From assembly GCA_900757595.1 (NCBI GenBank), contig CAAEOL010000066.1:1-10166 (forward strand): a stretch of 10,166 bases of DNA. Reading direction: 5' to 3'. Source of the DNA: an uncultured Collinsella sp. (GTDB taxonomy: Bacteria > Actinomycetota > Coriobacteriia > Coriobacteriales > Coriobacteriaceae). The notes under the pieces were generated by a model. That model was not told the DNA's origin, made no database searches, and saw only the letters and a list, made by a program, of their open reading frames with translations. A program made the position numbers and the translations under genes. Below, one piece after another: positions 1 to 6,625 of the stretch (positions within the stretch are counted from its first letter, which is position 1; every line of letters starts with the position of its first letter).

Positions 1-1
1 C

Positions 2-1093
2 CATGCGGCGGAGGCTTCCAAAGAAACCACCGATAAACTGAATGCCGCCCAGGCCCAGCTCGACGAGGTTCAGGCCCAGCTCGACAGCATCGCAAATGAA
101 TACGCGGCGCTGGCCAACAAGAACGCCCAGACCCTCAACGATATCGAGGGCGTACAGGGCAAGATTGACAGCACGCAGGCGCAGATCGATGAAAAGAAGG
201 CCGAGCTCAAAAAGAAGCGCGACGATCTTTCCGATCGCGTTTCCGCCAGCTATAAATCGGGCGGTACCAACATCCTGTCGCTGCTGCTCGCTTCGGGTTC
301 GTTTGAGGAGCTCGTCGCCAATGCGCACTATGTTGAGAAGATCAACAAGAGCGACCGCGACGCAATCGAGGACATTCAGACCATCCAGGAAGAGCTCGAT
401 GCGCAAAAGACAGAGCTTGAGTCGCAGAAGGCCGACTTAGAGAAGCTCAAGGACCAGCAGACTGCCCAGATGCAGGACATGCAGGCAAAGCAGCAAGAGG
501 TCCAGACCGTGCTGAACGGTCTTTCCGACGACGTCAAGGAACTCATGGCTCAGCGCGATTCCGAGATCCTCGCTGCCGCCCAGGCTGAGGAGGCCGCTAG
601 GAAGGCGGCTGCGGCAGCCGCGGCCTCTGCGAACACGGGCTCTTCTTCGGGTGGCTCGAGCTCGGGTGGCGGCTCGTATGCCGGCGGCACCCCGCAACAG
701 ACGGGCGGTTCGGGCAAGCAGCAGGCCGTCGTCAATGCGTGCTACTCGACGCCTTCTCCCGGCCAGGGCTGGTGTGCTGCCTGGGTTACCAACGTCTTCC
801 GCAATGCCGGCGTGGGCTATTTTGGCGGCAACGCGTGTGACATGTTCAACGCCTGGTGCTATAGCTCCGACCGCTCGGCGCTGCAGGTGGGCATGATCGT
901 GGCCGATTCCTCGCACAGCGGCACGGGTGCTCCGGGCCTTATCTACGGTCATGTGGGTATCTACGTTGGCGGCGGCATCGTAATGAGCAACGAGGGCGCC
1001 ATTACGTCTAAGTCGCTTGATTCGTTCATCAGCTTTTATGGTACTGGCTCTGGCGTGCGTTGGGGCTGGCTTGGCGGTATTGCGCTGTCGTAG
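2..1093 (+). CDS. Secreted coiled-coil peptidoglycan hydrolase with C-terminal CHAP/NlpC-P60-type domain (5' truncated)
   Basis: The frame is open from base 2 and ends at TAG 1091-1093, leaving 363 residues; the start and any signal peptide lie outside the window. Residues 1 to about 205 are a charged Gln/Glu/Lys/Ala-rich coiled coil. Its middle (YKSGGTNILSLLLASGSFEE, then HYVEKINKSDRDAIEDI) resembles the N-terminal coiled-coil domain of PcsB/CwlO-type hydrolases. An Ala-rich run and a Ser/Gly linker (about residues 200-237) lead to a small cysteine-peptidase-like domain. Cys258 in GWCAAWV and His317 in YGHVGIYVGGG are the expected catalytic Cys and His of a CHAP or NlpC/P60 fold. By family knowledge such proteins are exported and cut peptide bonds in peptidoglycan at division, with the coiled coil acting in regulation, often through FtsEX. 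Whether ftsEX lies upstream cannot be seen. CHAP versus NlpC/P60 is not settled by eye. Confidence 0.85.
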   Translation, partial: HAAEASKETTDKLNAAQAQLDEVQAQLDSIANEYAALANKNAQTLNDIEGVQGKIDSTQAQIDEKKAELKKKRDDLSDRVSASYKSGGTNILSLLLASGSFEELVANAHYVEKINKSDRDAIEDIQTIQEELDAQKTELESQKADLEKLKDQQTAQMQDMQAKQQEVQTVLNGLSDDVKELMAQRDSEILAAAQAEEAARKAAAAAAASANTGSSSGGSSSGGGSYAGGTPQQTGGSGKQQAVVNACYSTPSPGQGWCAAWVTNVFRNAGVGYFGGNACDMFNAWCYSSDRSALQVGMIVADSSHSGTGAPGLIYGHVGIYVGGGIVMSNEGAITSKSLDSFISFYGTGSGVRWGWLGGIALS

Positions 1094-1130
1094 CTGCGGC
1101 TTGAAGCTGGTTGGTCCATGGCTGCCCGGA

Positions 1131-1237
1131 AGGCATTAGGTTGCCTGCTCGGACAGTCCTGCTCGCGCGGAGAGCACATTAAGTGCTCTCCGGCTCGTGC
1201 GGAACTCGCGATCAACCTTATGCCTCTCGGACTGTCC
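1131..1237. repeat. Interleaved direct and inverted repeats between the hydrolase gene and murB
   Basis: Several repeat pairs are packed into about 107 bases. AGGCATTAGGTTG (1131-1143) is complementary to CAACCTTATGCCT (1213-1225) with one mismatch. GCCTGCTCGGACAGTCC (1143-1159) recurs directly as GCCTCTCGGACTGTCC (1222-1237), and each copy contains a GGACNGTCC palindrome. TCCTGCTCGCGCGGA (1157-1171) recurs as TCCGGCTCGTGCGGA (1189-1203), 13 of 15 matching. At the centre is a 10-bp hairpin, CGGAGAGCAC (1168-1177) with GTGCTCTCCG (1183-1192), loop ATTAA. No coding potential or T-tract is seen, so this is not a simple terminator. It may be a dispersed intergenic repeat or a structured RNA; its role is unknown. 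Confidence 0.6.
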
Positions 1238-1295
1238 CAGCCCTCTCGGGTTCGGGGCGCGACTCACCGGACTGGTTGTCTGAATAAAAGAAAGT

Positions 1296-1317
1296 GAAGG
1301 CCCCTTTCGGGGCCTTC
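1296..1317. terminator. Rho-independent terminator, probably bidirectional
   Basis: GAAGGCCCC (1296-1304) pairs perfectly with GGGGCCTTC (1309-1317) around a TTTC loop. The plus strand continues with TTTGTT. On the minus strand the hairpin is followed by a T-rich stretch (complement of AATAAAAGAAAGT upstream). It lies 4 bases beyond the murB stop codon and about 200 bases beyond the hydrolase stop, between two converging genes, so it can terminate both. Confidence 0.88.
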
Positions 1318-1321
1318 TTTG

Positions 1322-2284
1322 TTAAAGGAATTCGCCGACTCGGTGGACTTCGGGTTGTAGGTCTACTCCGAATTGGTCCTTGACGGTTGCTTGAATGTGG
1401 CGGATGAGTTCGTCGACGTCGGCGGCGGTGGCGTGGTCGGCGTTGACGATGAAGCCGCAGTGCTTCTCGCTCACCTGAGCGCCGCCGACAGCGTGGCCGC
1501 GCAGTCCGGCGTCCATGATGAGCTTGCCGGCAAAGTGGCCCTCAGGGCGCTTGAAAGTGGAGCCGGCGCTCGGCATGTCGAGCGGCTGCTTGTCCTCGCG
1601 GCGTTGACGGTAGTCGTCCATGTCGGCCTTGATCATCGCGGCGTTGCCCGGGGCAAGGTTAAAGGTGGCAGAGAGCACGATAAGGCCGTCGTCGGCGATA
1701 CGGCTCTTGCGATAGCCCAGGTTAAGCTCGTCGACATCGAACTCAATGATATTGCCGCTGCCGCGGGTGCCGTCGTCGAGCGCGCGGGCGGGCTTATAGA
1801 CGCGCACGGACTCCAAAACATCGGCCATGCAGGCGCCATAGGCACCGGCGTTCATATAGCAGGCGCCGCCGACCGAGCCGGGGATGCCCGAGAGGGGCTC
1901 CATGCCGGTAAGACCAGTCTCGGCTGCCGCGGCCGCTACGTCCGAGAGTAGCGCGCCGGCTGCTGCCGTAACATGCGTGCCGTCGACGGTGATATTAGAG
2001 AGGCCTTCGCCCAGTGCCACGACGACACCGCGGACACCCTTGTCACCGACGAGCAGGTCGGAGCCGTTGCCCACGATGGTGAGCGGCAGATCGCAGCGGT
2101 AGCAGGTGTCAAGCGTGGCGACGAGTCCCTGCTCGGTATCGGGCGTGACAAAGACATCGGCCGGGCCGCCGATCTTAAACGTGGTGTGCTCGCGCATGGG
2201 CTCGCTCATGAGCACGTTGTCCTCGCCGGCAACACCGGCGAGCGCGCAGAGCAGGTCCTCGTTAAAAAAGTCATTCTCGTGCAT
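1322..2284 (-). CDS. murB: UDP-N-acetylmuramate dehydrogenase MurB
   Basis: This cytoplasmic FAD enzyme reduces UDP-GlcNAc-enolpyruvate to UDP-MurNAc with NADPH, the second committed step of peptidoglycan precursor synthesis. The 320-residue product shows REHTTFKIGGPAD (31-43) and GNGSDLLV (72-79) of the FAD-binding part, SGIPGSVGGACYMNAGAYG (132-150), YRKSR (191-195), AGSTFKRPEGHFAGKLI (240-256) with Ser242 as the expected proton donor, and PEVHRVGEF (311-319) carrying the conserved Glu. The compact form with the GSTFKRP motif fits the type II (S. aureus-like) class. I chose the ATG at 2284 because AAGGCGG sits 8 bases upstream and the family-like region begins shortly after. The frame stays open to an ATG at 2440, but that extension runs through a hairpin repeat and resembles no MurB. 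It converges on another cell-wall gene. Confidence 0.95.
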   Translation of the reverse strand: MHENDFFNEDLLCALAGVAGEDNVLMSEPMREHTTFKIGGPADVFVTPDTEQGLVATLDTCYRCDLPLTIVGNGSDLLVGDKGVRGVVVALGEGLSNITVDGTHVTAAAGALLSDVAAAAAETGLTGMEPLSGIPGSVGGACYMNAGAYGACMADVLESVRVYKPARALDDGTRGSGNIIEFDVDELNLGYRKSRIADDGLIVLSATFNLAPGNAAMIKADMDDYRQRREDKQPLDMPSAGSTFKRPEGHFAGKLIMDAGLRGHAVGGAQVSEKHCGFIVNADHATAADVDELIRHIQATVKDQFGVDLQPEVHRVGEFL

Positions 2285-2327
2285 ACGAATATCCGCCTTA
2301 TGGTGGTCGTTTTCATCAATCGAATGC

Positions 2328-2333
2328 AATATA
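2328..2333 (-). promoter_or_regulatory. Candidate -10 box for murB
   Basis: Read on the minus strand this is TATATT, one base from consensus, 43 bases upstream of the chosen murB ATG. A good -35 is not evident at 16-18 bp; the position where one would lie falls in the outer arm of the neighbouring hairpin repeat, so the two may interact. This is weak, position-based evidence. Confidence 0.35.
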
Positions 2334-2349
2334 CCCCACCCGGATGGAT

Positions 2350-2415
2350 TTGGTGCAAAGTAACCTGGCCCCAATGCATCACATAGTGCAAAGGGGTCAG
2401 GTTGCTTTGCACCAA
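2350..2415. repeat. 23-bp hairpin repeat between divergent murB and lacI-type gene
   Basis: The arms at 2350-2372 and 2393-2415 are complementary at 21 of 23 positions, with a 20-base loop. The outer 11 bp (TTGGTGCAAAG with CTTTGCACCAA) are perfect. The two exceptions, 2361/2404 and 2368/2397, are T with G, so a plus-strand transcript would pair throughout using G-U wobbles, while a minus-strand transcript would have two A-C mismatches. There is no T-tract. Form and location suggest a REP- or MITE-like dispersed element, or a palindromic regulatory structure; no transposase gene is in the window. Confidence 0.7.
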
Positions 2416-2483
2416 TCGCGGCGATAAAACAGCCGTCCACCGGATTGGTAAAGTGTTTATCACCGAGGTAGAGGGGTAGTCGC

Positions 2484-2489
2484 TATACT
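2484..2489 (+). promoter_or_regulatory. Candidate -10 box for the LacI-family gene
   Basis: TATACT lies 35 bases before the start codon of the LacI-family gene, leaving a short leader with a clear ribosome binding site. No convincing -35 or extended -10 is visible, so the call is tentative. Confidence 0.4.
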
Positions 2490-2524
2490 TTCAAGAGATT
2501 GCGCGTAAACCCGGAAGGAGCGAG

Positions 2525-3553
2525 ATGGCCAACAAAGTCACCCTCAAGCAGATCGCCCAGGAGGTGGGGCTTTCCCCCTCGTCGGTCTCGCTTGTCCTTA
2601 ACAATCGGCCTTGTCGCATCTCGGAAGAAAACCGCAAGCGCATCAAAGAGGTCGCGGCGCGCAACCACTATGTTCCTAACCAGATTGCGCGCAGCCTGGT
2701 CATGCGCGAGTCGCGCACGCTGGGCCTTATCGTTCCCAACATCGAGAGCCGCTTTTTTGCCTCGCTCGCCGGCAGCCTGGAAAAGCGCTGCCGCGTGGAC
2801 GGCTACGCGCTCTTTATTACCAGCTCGGGTGGAAGTGCCGAGGACGATCTGGAGCTCCTGCGCCAGCTGGTGACGCGTGGCGTCGATGGTGTGTTCTTGG
2901 TCGTGGGCGACGAGTTCTCGGACGACCGCGCCCTGCGCGAAGAGGTCAGCCATCTGCCTATCCCGGCGGTAATGGTCGACCGTGCCATTGAGGGACTCGA
3001 GTGCGACAAGGTGATGTTCGACCACGAGATGGGTGGCTACATGGCTACCCGCTACTTGATCGAACAGGGGCACCGTCGCATTGCCTGCTTGGTTAACGCG
3101 CGCCGTTCCAATACGGGCCGCAAGCGACTTGCCGGCTATGAGCGCGCGTTGCGTGAGGTTGGCCTGCCGATCGACGCGCGTTTGGAGTTTGAGAGCGAGT
3201 ACTACATTCCGAGTGCCTACGAGGCCTCGGAGGCGGTGCTCGCAACCGACGCCACCGCCGTGTTCGCAAGCTCGGATAACATTGCCCTCGGTTTGCTTAA
3301 GCGCCTGCACGAGATGGGGAAGAGCATTCCGGACGATATCTCGGTGGTGAGCTATGACAACTCGGCGGCCGACGTTCTCTTTGAGCCGGCGCTGACCGCG
3401 ATTGAGCAGGATCCTGGTGTCCTTGCGAAGCATGCTTTTGGCTGCATGTCCAAGCGTCTTGCCGGCAGGGGCGGTAGACGTGCCGAAGAGGTCGTTCTGG
3501 AGCCGGCGCTTATCGTTAAGGACAGCGTGCTCGAGCTTACTAAACACAGCTAA
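2525..3553 (+). CDS. LacI-family transcriptional regulator, probable regulator of xfp
   Basis: This 342-residue protein is the usual size for a LacI/GalR repressor. Residues 5-60 are the DNA-binding head: helix-turn-helix TLKQIAQEVGLSPSSVSLVLN (6-26), then the hinge helix with PNQIARSL (51-58). In this family the hinge Leu inserts at a central CG step of the operator. From about residue 66 (LGLIVPNIES) a periplasmic-binding-protein-like ligand domain follows, with the typical VSYDNS near 275 and LTAIEQDPGVLAKHA after it. The effector, probably a sugar or sugar phosphate, cannot be read from the sequence. The start is supported by AAGGAG 4 bases upstream. The next gene on the same strand is xfp, 204 bases on, with two CG-centred palindromes at its promoter, so control of xfp is inferred. 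No similar palindrome is seen before this gene, so autoregulation is not evident. Confidence 0.93.
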   Translation: MANKVTLKQIAQEVGLSPSSVSLVLNNRPCRISEENRKRIKEVAARNHYVPNQIARSLVMRESRTLGLIVPNIESRFFASLAGSLEKRCRVDGYALFITSSGGSAEDDLELLRQLVTRGVDGVFLVVGDEFSDDRALREEVSHLPIPAVMVDRAIEGLECDKVMFDHEMGGYMATRYLIEQGHRRIACLVNARRSNTGRKRLAGYERALREVGLPIDARLEFESEYYIPSAYEASEAVLATDATAVFASSDNIALGLLKRLHEMGKSIPDDISVVSYDNSAADVLFEPALTAIEQDPGVLAKHAFGCMSKRLAGRGGRRAEEVVLEPALIVKDSVLELTKHS

Positions 3554-3594
3554 ACACGTTTATCAATTTGCAGAGACTGAATGTGGAGCACCTG

Positions 3595-3636
3595 TGACAG
3601 GCAATGCCGCAGATGAATGTCTGCTTCTGCCTGTCA
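3595..3636. other. Inverted repeat between the LacI-family gene and xfp
   Basis: TGACAGGCA (3595-3603) pairs perfectly with TGCCTGTCA (3628-3636), and inside it GCAGA (3609-3613) pairs with TCTGC (3620-3624). It begins 41 bases after the LacI-family stop codon. No T-run follows, so it is not a standard intrinsic terminator. It could protect the 3' end of the regulator mRNA or be a protein-binding site. Confidence 0.45.
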
Positions 3637-3652
3637 ACATGGCATATCAGGA

Positions 3653-3670
3653 TGCTAAAACGTTTTTTCA
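3653..3670. promoter_or_regulatory. Imperfect LacI-type operator upstream of xfp
   Basis: TGCTAAAACGTTTTTTCA shares its left half and central CG with the perfect palindrome downstream; its right half matches at 7 of 9 positions. The two CG centres are 21 bp apart, about two helical turns, which would place two repressor dimers on the same DNA face. Confidence 0.7.
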
Positions 3671-3672
3671 TA

Positions 3673-3692
3673 TTGCTAAAACGTTTTAGCAA
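3673..3692. promoter_or_regulatory. Perfect 20-bp LacI-type operator in the xfp promoter
   Basis: TTGCTAAAACGTTTTAGCAA is a perfect palindrome centred on CG, as expected for LacI-family operators. It ends one base before the probable -10 box of xfp, so bound protein would block RNA polymerase. The adjacent LacI-family protein is the obvious candidate ligand. The spacing of conserved bases differs from the CcpA cre consensus, so a dedicated regulator is more likely than a cre-type site. Confidence 0.85.
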
Positions 3693-3693
3693 A

Positions 3694-3699
3694 TATACT
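3694..3699 (+). promoter_or_regulatory. Probable -10 box of xfp
   Basis: TATACT lies immediately after the perfect palindrome and 58 bases before the xfp ATG. A -35 is not clear: TTGCTA at 3673 gives only a 15-bp spacer, and other registers match poorly. A promoter is expected here because of the operator pair. Confidence 0.55.
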
Positions 3700-3757
3700 T
3701 GTCCCAACGAAAGGTTGCCGTATTGGAGGGTGACCGTACAGCGAAGGGACATAAACA

Positions 3758-6286
3758 ATGGCTAAAACTCTGGGAACGCCGTGGCAAAAGCTGGGCCACG
3801 AGGTGCCGGCTTCCGAGCTCGAGGGCGTCGACCTGTATTGGCGCGCCTCGAACTACCTGTCCGTCGGCCAGATTTACCTTCGCTCCAACCCGCTGATGCG
3901 CCCCGACTTTGTTGACGAGAAGACCGGCGAGACGCGCGATTTTGGTCGCCCGGACGTCAAGCACCGCCTGGTTGGTCACTGGGGCACCACGCCCGGCATC
4001 AATTTCCTGTTCGGACACGTCAACCGTCTCATCGCCGACCACAATCAGAACGCCATCTTCCTGATGGGCCCGGGTCATGGTGGCCCCGCTGGCACCGCCC
4101 AGTCGCTGCTCGATGGCACCTACCGTGAGATTCGTCCCGACATCACCAATGACGAGGCCGGCCTGCAGAAGTTCTTCCGCCAGTTCTCTTATCCCGGTGG
4201 CATCCCGAGCCACTTTGCGCCCGAGACACCCGGCTCCATCCACGAGGGCGGCGAGCTCGGCTACACGCTCAGCCACGCCTATGGCGCCGTCATGGACAAC
4301 CCGAGCCTGCTGGCCGTGGCCGTGGTGGGCGATGGCGAGTCCGAGACCGGCCCGCTCGCGACCTCATGGCAGTCCAACAAGCTCGTGAACCCGGCAACCG
4401 ACGGTATCGTTCTGCCAATCCTGCACCTCAACGGTTACAAGATCGCCAACCCCACCATCCTTGCCCGCGTGTCCGACGAGGAGCTCACCAAGTTCTTTGA
4501 GGGCATGGGCTACAAGCCGCACTTCTTTGTCGCCGGCTTTGACGACGAGAGTCACGCGAGCATCCACGAGCGTTTCGCCGCCCTGTTTGAGCAGGTCTTT
4601 GACGAGATCTGCGACATCAAGGCCACCGCTCAGGCCCAGGCAGCCGCGGGCGAGACCGTGGTCCGCCCGGCCTATCCCATGATCGTGTTCCGCACGCCCA
4701 AGGGCTGGACCTGCCCCAAGCACATCGACGGCAAGAAGACCGAGGACTCCTGGCGCGCGCATCAGGTGCCGCTGGCGAGTGCCAAGGACACCCACGAGCA
4801 CTTCCGCGTGCTTCGCGAGTGGCTGCGCTCCTACAAGCCCGAGGAACTCTTTACGCCCGAGGGCCAGGTGCGCCCCGAGGTGACGGCCTTTATGCCGACC
4901 GGCGAGCTGCGCATCGGCGCCAACCCCAACGCGAACGGCGGCAAGGTGCGCCGCGAGCTCGAGCTCCCCGATATTCATGCCCACGAGATTCCCGTCGCAA
5001 GTAAGGGTCATGGCTGGGGCTCCACCGAGGCCGCCCGTGTCTTTGGTGAGTACACCGCCGACGTCCTGGCCAAGAACATGGACGACTTCCGCATCTTCGG
5101 TCCCGACGAGACCGCGTCCAACCGCCTGCAGGCTGCCTACAAGGTGACCAAGAAGCAGTGGGATGCCGGATTCTACGAGGACGAGGCCAACGACGAGCTG
5201 CTGGCCGGCTCCGGTAAGGTTGTCGAGCAGCTGTCCGAGCACCAATGTGAGGGTTTCCTCGAAGCCTACGTGCTCACCGGACGCTCCGGCGTGTGGAGCT
5301 CCTACGAGAGCTTTGTCCACGTCGTCGATTCCATGGTCAACCAGCACTGCAAATGGCTCGAGGCCACCAAGCGCGAGATTCCGTGGCGTGCTCCCATCAG
5401 CGGCCTCAACATTTTGCTGTCGAGCCACGTGTGGCGCCAGGACCACAACGGCTTCTCGCACCAGGACCCCGGCTTTATCGACCTGCTGCTCAACAAGGCC
5501 AACGACGCGCATATCGTGAATGCTTACTATCCGGCTGACGCCAATATGGCTCTCGCTGTGGCCGAGCGTGTCTACCAGTCCACCGACTGCGTCAACGCCA
5601 TCTTCTGCGGCAAGCAGCCCGCCCCGACCTTCCAGACGGTCGACGAGGCAAAGGCCGAGCTCGCCGAGGGCGTCGCAACTTGGAAGTGGGCATCGACCGC
5701 CGATTCGCTCGCCGAGGCCGATGTCGTGGTCGCCACCTGCGGCGACGTGCCGACGCTCGAGGCCCTGGCTGCAACCGATATGTTGCGCGAGCTAGGCATT
5801 AAGGTGTGGTTCGTCAACGTGGTCGACCTGCTCAAGATCCAGAACGCCTGCGAGAACGACCAGGCCATCAGCGATGAGCGCTGGGCTGAGCTGTTCGGCT
5901 GCGGCGAGAAGCCCGTGCTCTTCGCATTCCACGCCTATGCCGGCACGATCCGCCGTCTGATTTGGAACCGCCCCGGCCACGATGCCTTCCGCGTCCACGG
6001 CTACGAGGAGAAAGGCTCCACGACCACGCCGTTCGACATGCTGCGTCTGAACAACATGGACCGCTGGGCGCTTGCCGCCGACGTGCTGCGCATGGTCGAC
6101 GCCGATAAGTTTGCCGAGCAGATTGATAAGTGGGAGGCCTTCCGCACTGAGGCCTTTGAGTTCGCGTGTGACGAGGGCTTCGATCACCCGGCCTTTACCG
6201 ACTGGGTCTGGCCCGACGCTGCGGCTGCAACTGCTGCCGACGGCGCACTCTCCGCAACCCAAATGACCGCAGGCGACAACGAATAA
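3758..6286 (+). CDS. xfp: Phosphoketolase (xylulose-5-phosphate / fructose-6-phosphate)
   Basis: This thiamine-diphosphate enzyme splits xylulose-5-phosphate (and often fructose-6-phosphate) with phosphate into acetyl phosphate plus glyceraldehyde-3-phosphate (or erythrose-4-phosphate). Acetyl phosphate can then yield ATP through acetate kinase. At 842 residues it is full length. Family signatures seen are EGVDLYWRASNYLSVGQIYL (22-41), KHRLVGHWGTTPG (68-80), GPGHGG (104-109), SIHEGGELGYTLSHAYG (160-176), the thiamine-diphosphate/metal motif starting at GDGESETG (191-198) with Asn225 in HLNGYKI, then GRSGVWSSYESF and SHQDPGF of the pyrimidine-binding domain. The Ala/Thr-rich tail after about residue 817 is variable. 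AAGGGA sits 8 bases before the ATG. Codon use is strongly biased, which suggests high expression. The operator pair implies control by the preceding LacI-family protein. Fructose-6-phosphate activity, as in the bifid shunt, cannot be decided by eye. Confidence 0.97.
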   Translation: MAKTLGTPWQKLGHEVPASELEGVDLYWRASNYLSVGQIYLRSNPLMRPDFVDEKTGETRDFGRPDVKHRLVGHWGTTPGINFLFGHVNRLIADHNQNAIFLMGPGHGGPAGTAQSLLDGTYREIRPDITNDEAGLQKFFRQFSYPGGIPSHFAPETPGSIHEGGELGYTLSHAYGAVMDNPSLLAVAVVGDGESETGPLATSWQSNKLVNPATDGIVLPILHLNGYKIANPTILARVSDEELTKFFEGMGYKPHFFVAGFDDESHASIHERFAALFEQVFDEICDIKATAQAQAAAGETVVRPAYPMIVFRTPKGWTCPKHIDGKKTEDSWRAHQVPLASAKDTHEHFRVLREWLRSYKPEELFTPEGQVRPEVTAFMPTGELRIGANPNANGGKVRRELELPDIHAHEIPVASKGHGWGSTEAARVFGEYTADVLAKNMDDFRIFGPDETASNRLQAAYKVTKKQWDAGFYEDEANDELLAGSGKVVEQLSEHQCEGFLEAYVLTGRSGVWSSYESFVHVVDSMVNQHCKWLEATKREIPWRAPISGLNILLSSHVWRQDHNGFSHQDPGFIDLLLNKANDAHIVNAYYPADANMALAVAERVYQSTDCVNAIFCGKQPAPTFQTVDEAKAELAEGVATWKWASTADSLAEADVVVATCGDVPTLEALAATDMLRELGIKVWFVNVVDLLKIQNACENDQAISDERWAELFGCGEKPVLFAFHAYAGTIRRLIWNRPGHDAFRVHGYEEKGSTTTPFDMLRLNNMDRWALAADVLRMVDADKFAEQIDKWEAFRTEAFEFACDEGFDHPAFTDWVWPDAAAATAADGALSATQMTAGDNE

Positions 6287-6430
6287 CATCCGGGACGGTC
6301 TCGCCCGGAGGCGGCCCTCTCGACCGTTTCGATATGCGGGGGCTGATTCTTTTTTATGTAATGGGGACTTGGCTGTTGCTGCCTTGGAAACCGTGCATCT
6401 AACTATGGTCAGCCAGCGACATATCGACGG

Positions 6431-6503
6431 GGCCGGGGAGGCATACTTTGTTTTGAGAAGTTCGCGAAGCCCACTTCTCAAAACAAAGTATGCCTCCCCG
6501 GCC
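6431..6503. repeat. Perfect 30-bp inverted repeat (long hairpin)
   Basis: The 30 bases at 6431-6460 are the exact reverse complement of 6474-6503, with a 13-base loop that starts with the palindrome TTCGCGAA. Outer arms are GGCCGGGGAGG / CCTCCCCGGCC; inner parts are A/T-rich. Neither strand has a T-run after the stem, so it is not a classical intrinsic terminator, although it could still stop or stabilise transcripts. Complete arm identity suggests a recently spread or actively maintained palindromic element, such as a MITE or REP-like repeat. A conserved protein target is less likely at this length. Confidence 0.85.
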
Positions 6504-6579
6504 ATCGTCCGTGAACTCTTCCGCTGGGCGAGCCATAGACGCCGCGTACCGATAGGGTAAGGCGGCGGCTTGAAATTGG

Positions 6580-6588
6580 TGCTATATT
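6580..6588 (+). promoter_or_regulatory. Extended -10 promoter for the small downstream gene
   Basis: TGCTATATT combines a TG extension with the hexamer TATATT, 37 bases before the ATG at 6626. No good -35 is seen, as often happens with extended -10 promoters. It would start transcription near 6595, which also argues against a TTG start at 6593. Confidence 0.5.
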
Positions 6589-6625
6589 CATCTTGAGTTG
6601 TTTAATGCTAGTACGGGAGGCTGAT

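Larger units (their letters stand above)
6287..6625. other. Non-coding stretch after xfp
   Basis: I see no credible gene in these 339 bases. The first part has a weak 6-bp stem (ACGGTC 6295-6300 with GACCGT 6322-6327) and then a T-rich run at 6347-6356, which may end xfp transcription but lacks a strong stem next to the T-run. The middle holds the 30-bp inverted repeat at 6431-6503. The end holds an extended -10 promoter and ribosome binding site for the small downstream gene. Confidence 0.6.

Noticed and set aside
437..952. Minus-strand open frame of 171 codons opposite the hydrolase
   Set aside because: Arg/Ala-rich translation without motifs, antisense to a supported coding region.
1373..2386. 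Open plus-strand frames of 192 and 137 codons across murB
   Set aside because: They are shadows of murB, which is supported by many conserved motifs on the minus strand.
2285..2440. 52-residue N-terminal extension of MurB
   Set aside because: The extension is translated from the hairpin repeat and resembles no MurB; a ribosome site precedes the inner ATG at 2284.
2483..3547. Long open frame on the minus strand (354 codons) opposite the LacI-family gene
   Set aside because: The plus strand encodes a textbook LacI protein with ribosome site. The antisense product resembles no family and arises from codon bias.
3730..3765. Short GTG-started leader frame (11 codons) overlapping the xfp start
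   Set aside because: The GGAGGG directly abuts the GTG, giving no usable spacing, and there is no regulatory codon run.
4364..5512. Long open frame on the minus strand (382 codons) inside xfp
   Set aside because: It is antisense to a gene with clear phosphoketolase motifs. Its composition (Val, Leu, Gly, His-rich) is the mirror of GC-biased third positions on the other strand, and it has no family motif.
6431..6503. The 30-bp inverted repeat as an intrinsic terminator of xfp
   Set aside because: No T-tract follows on either strand and the stem is far longer than usual, so it is listed as a repeat.
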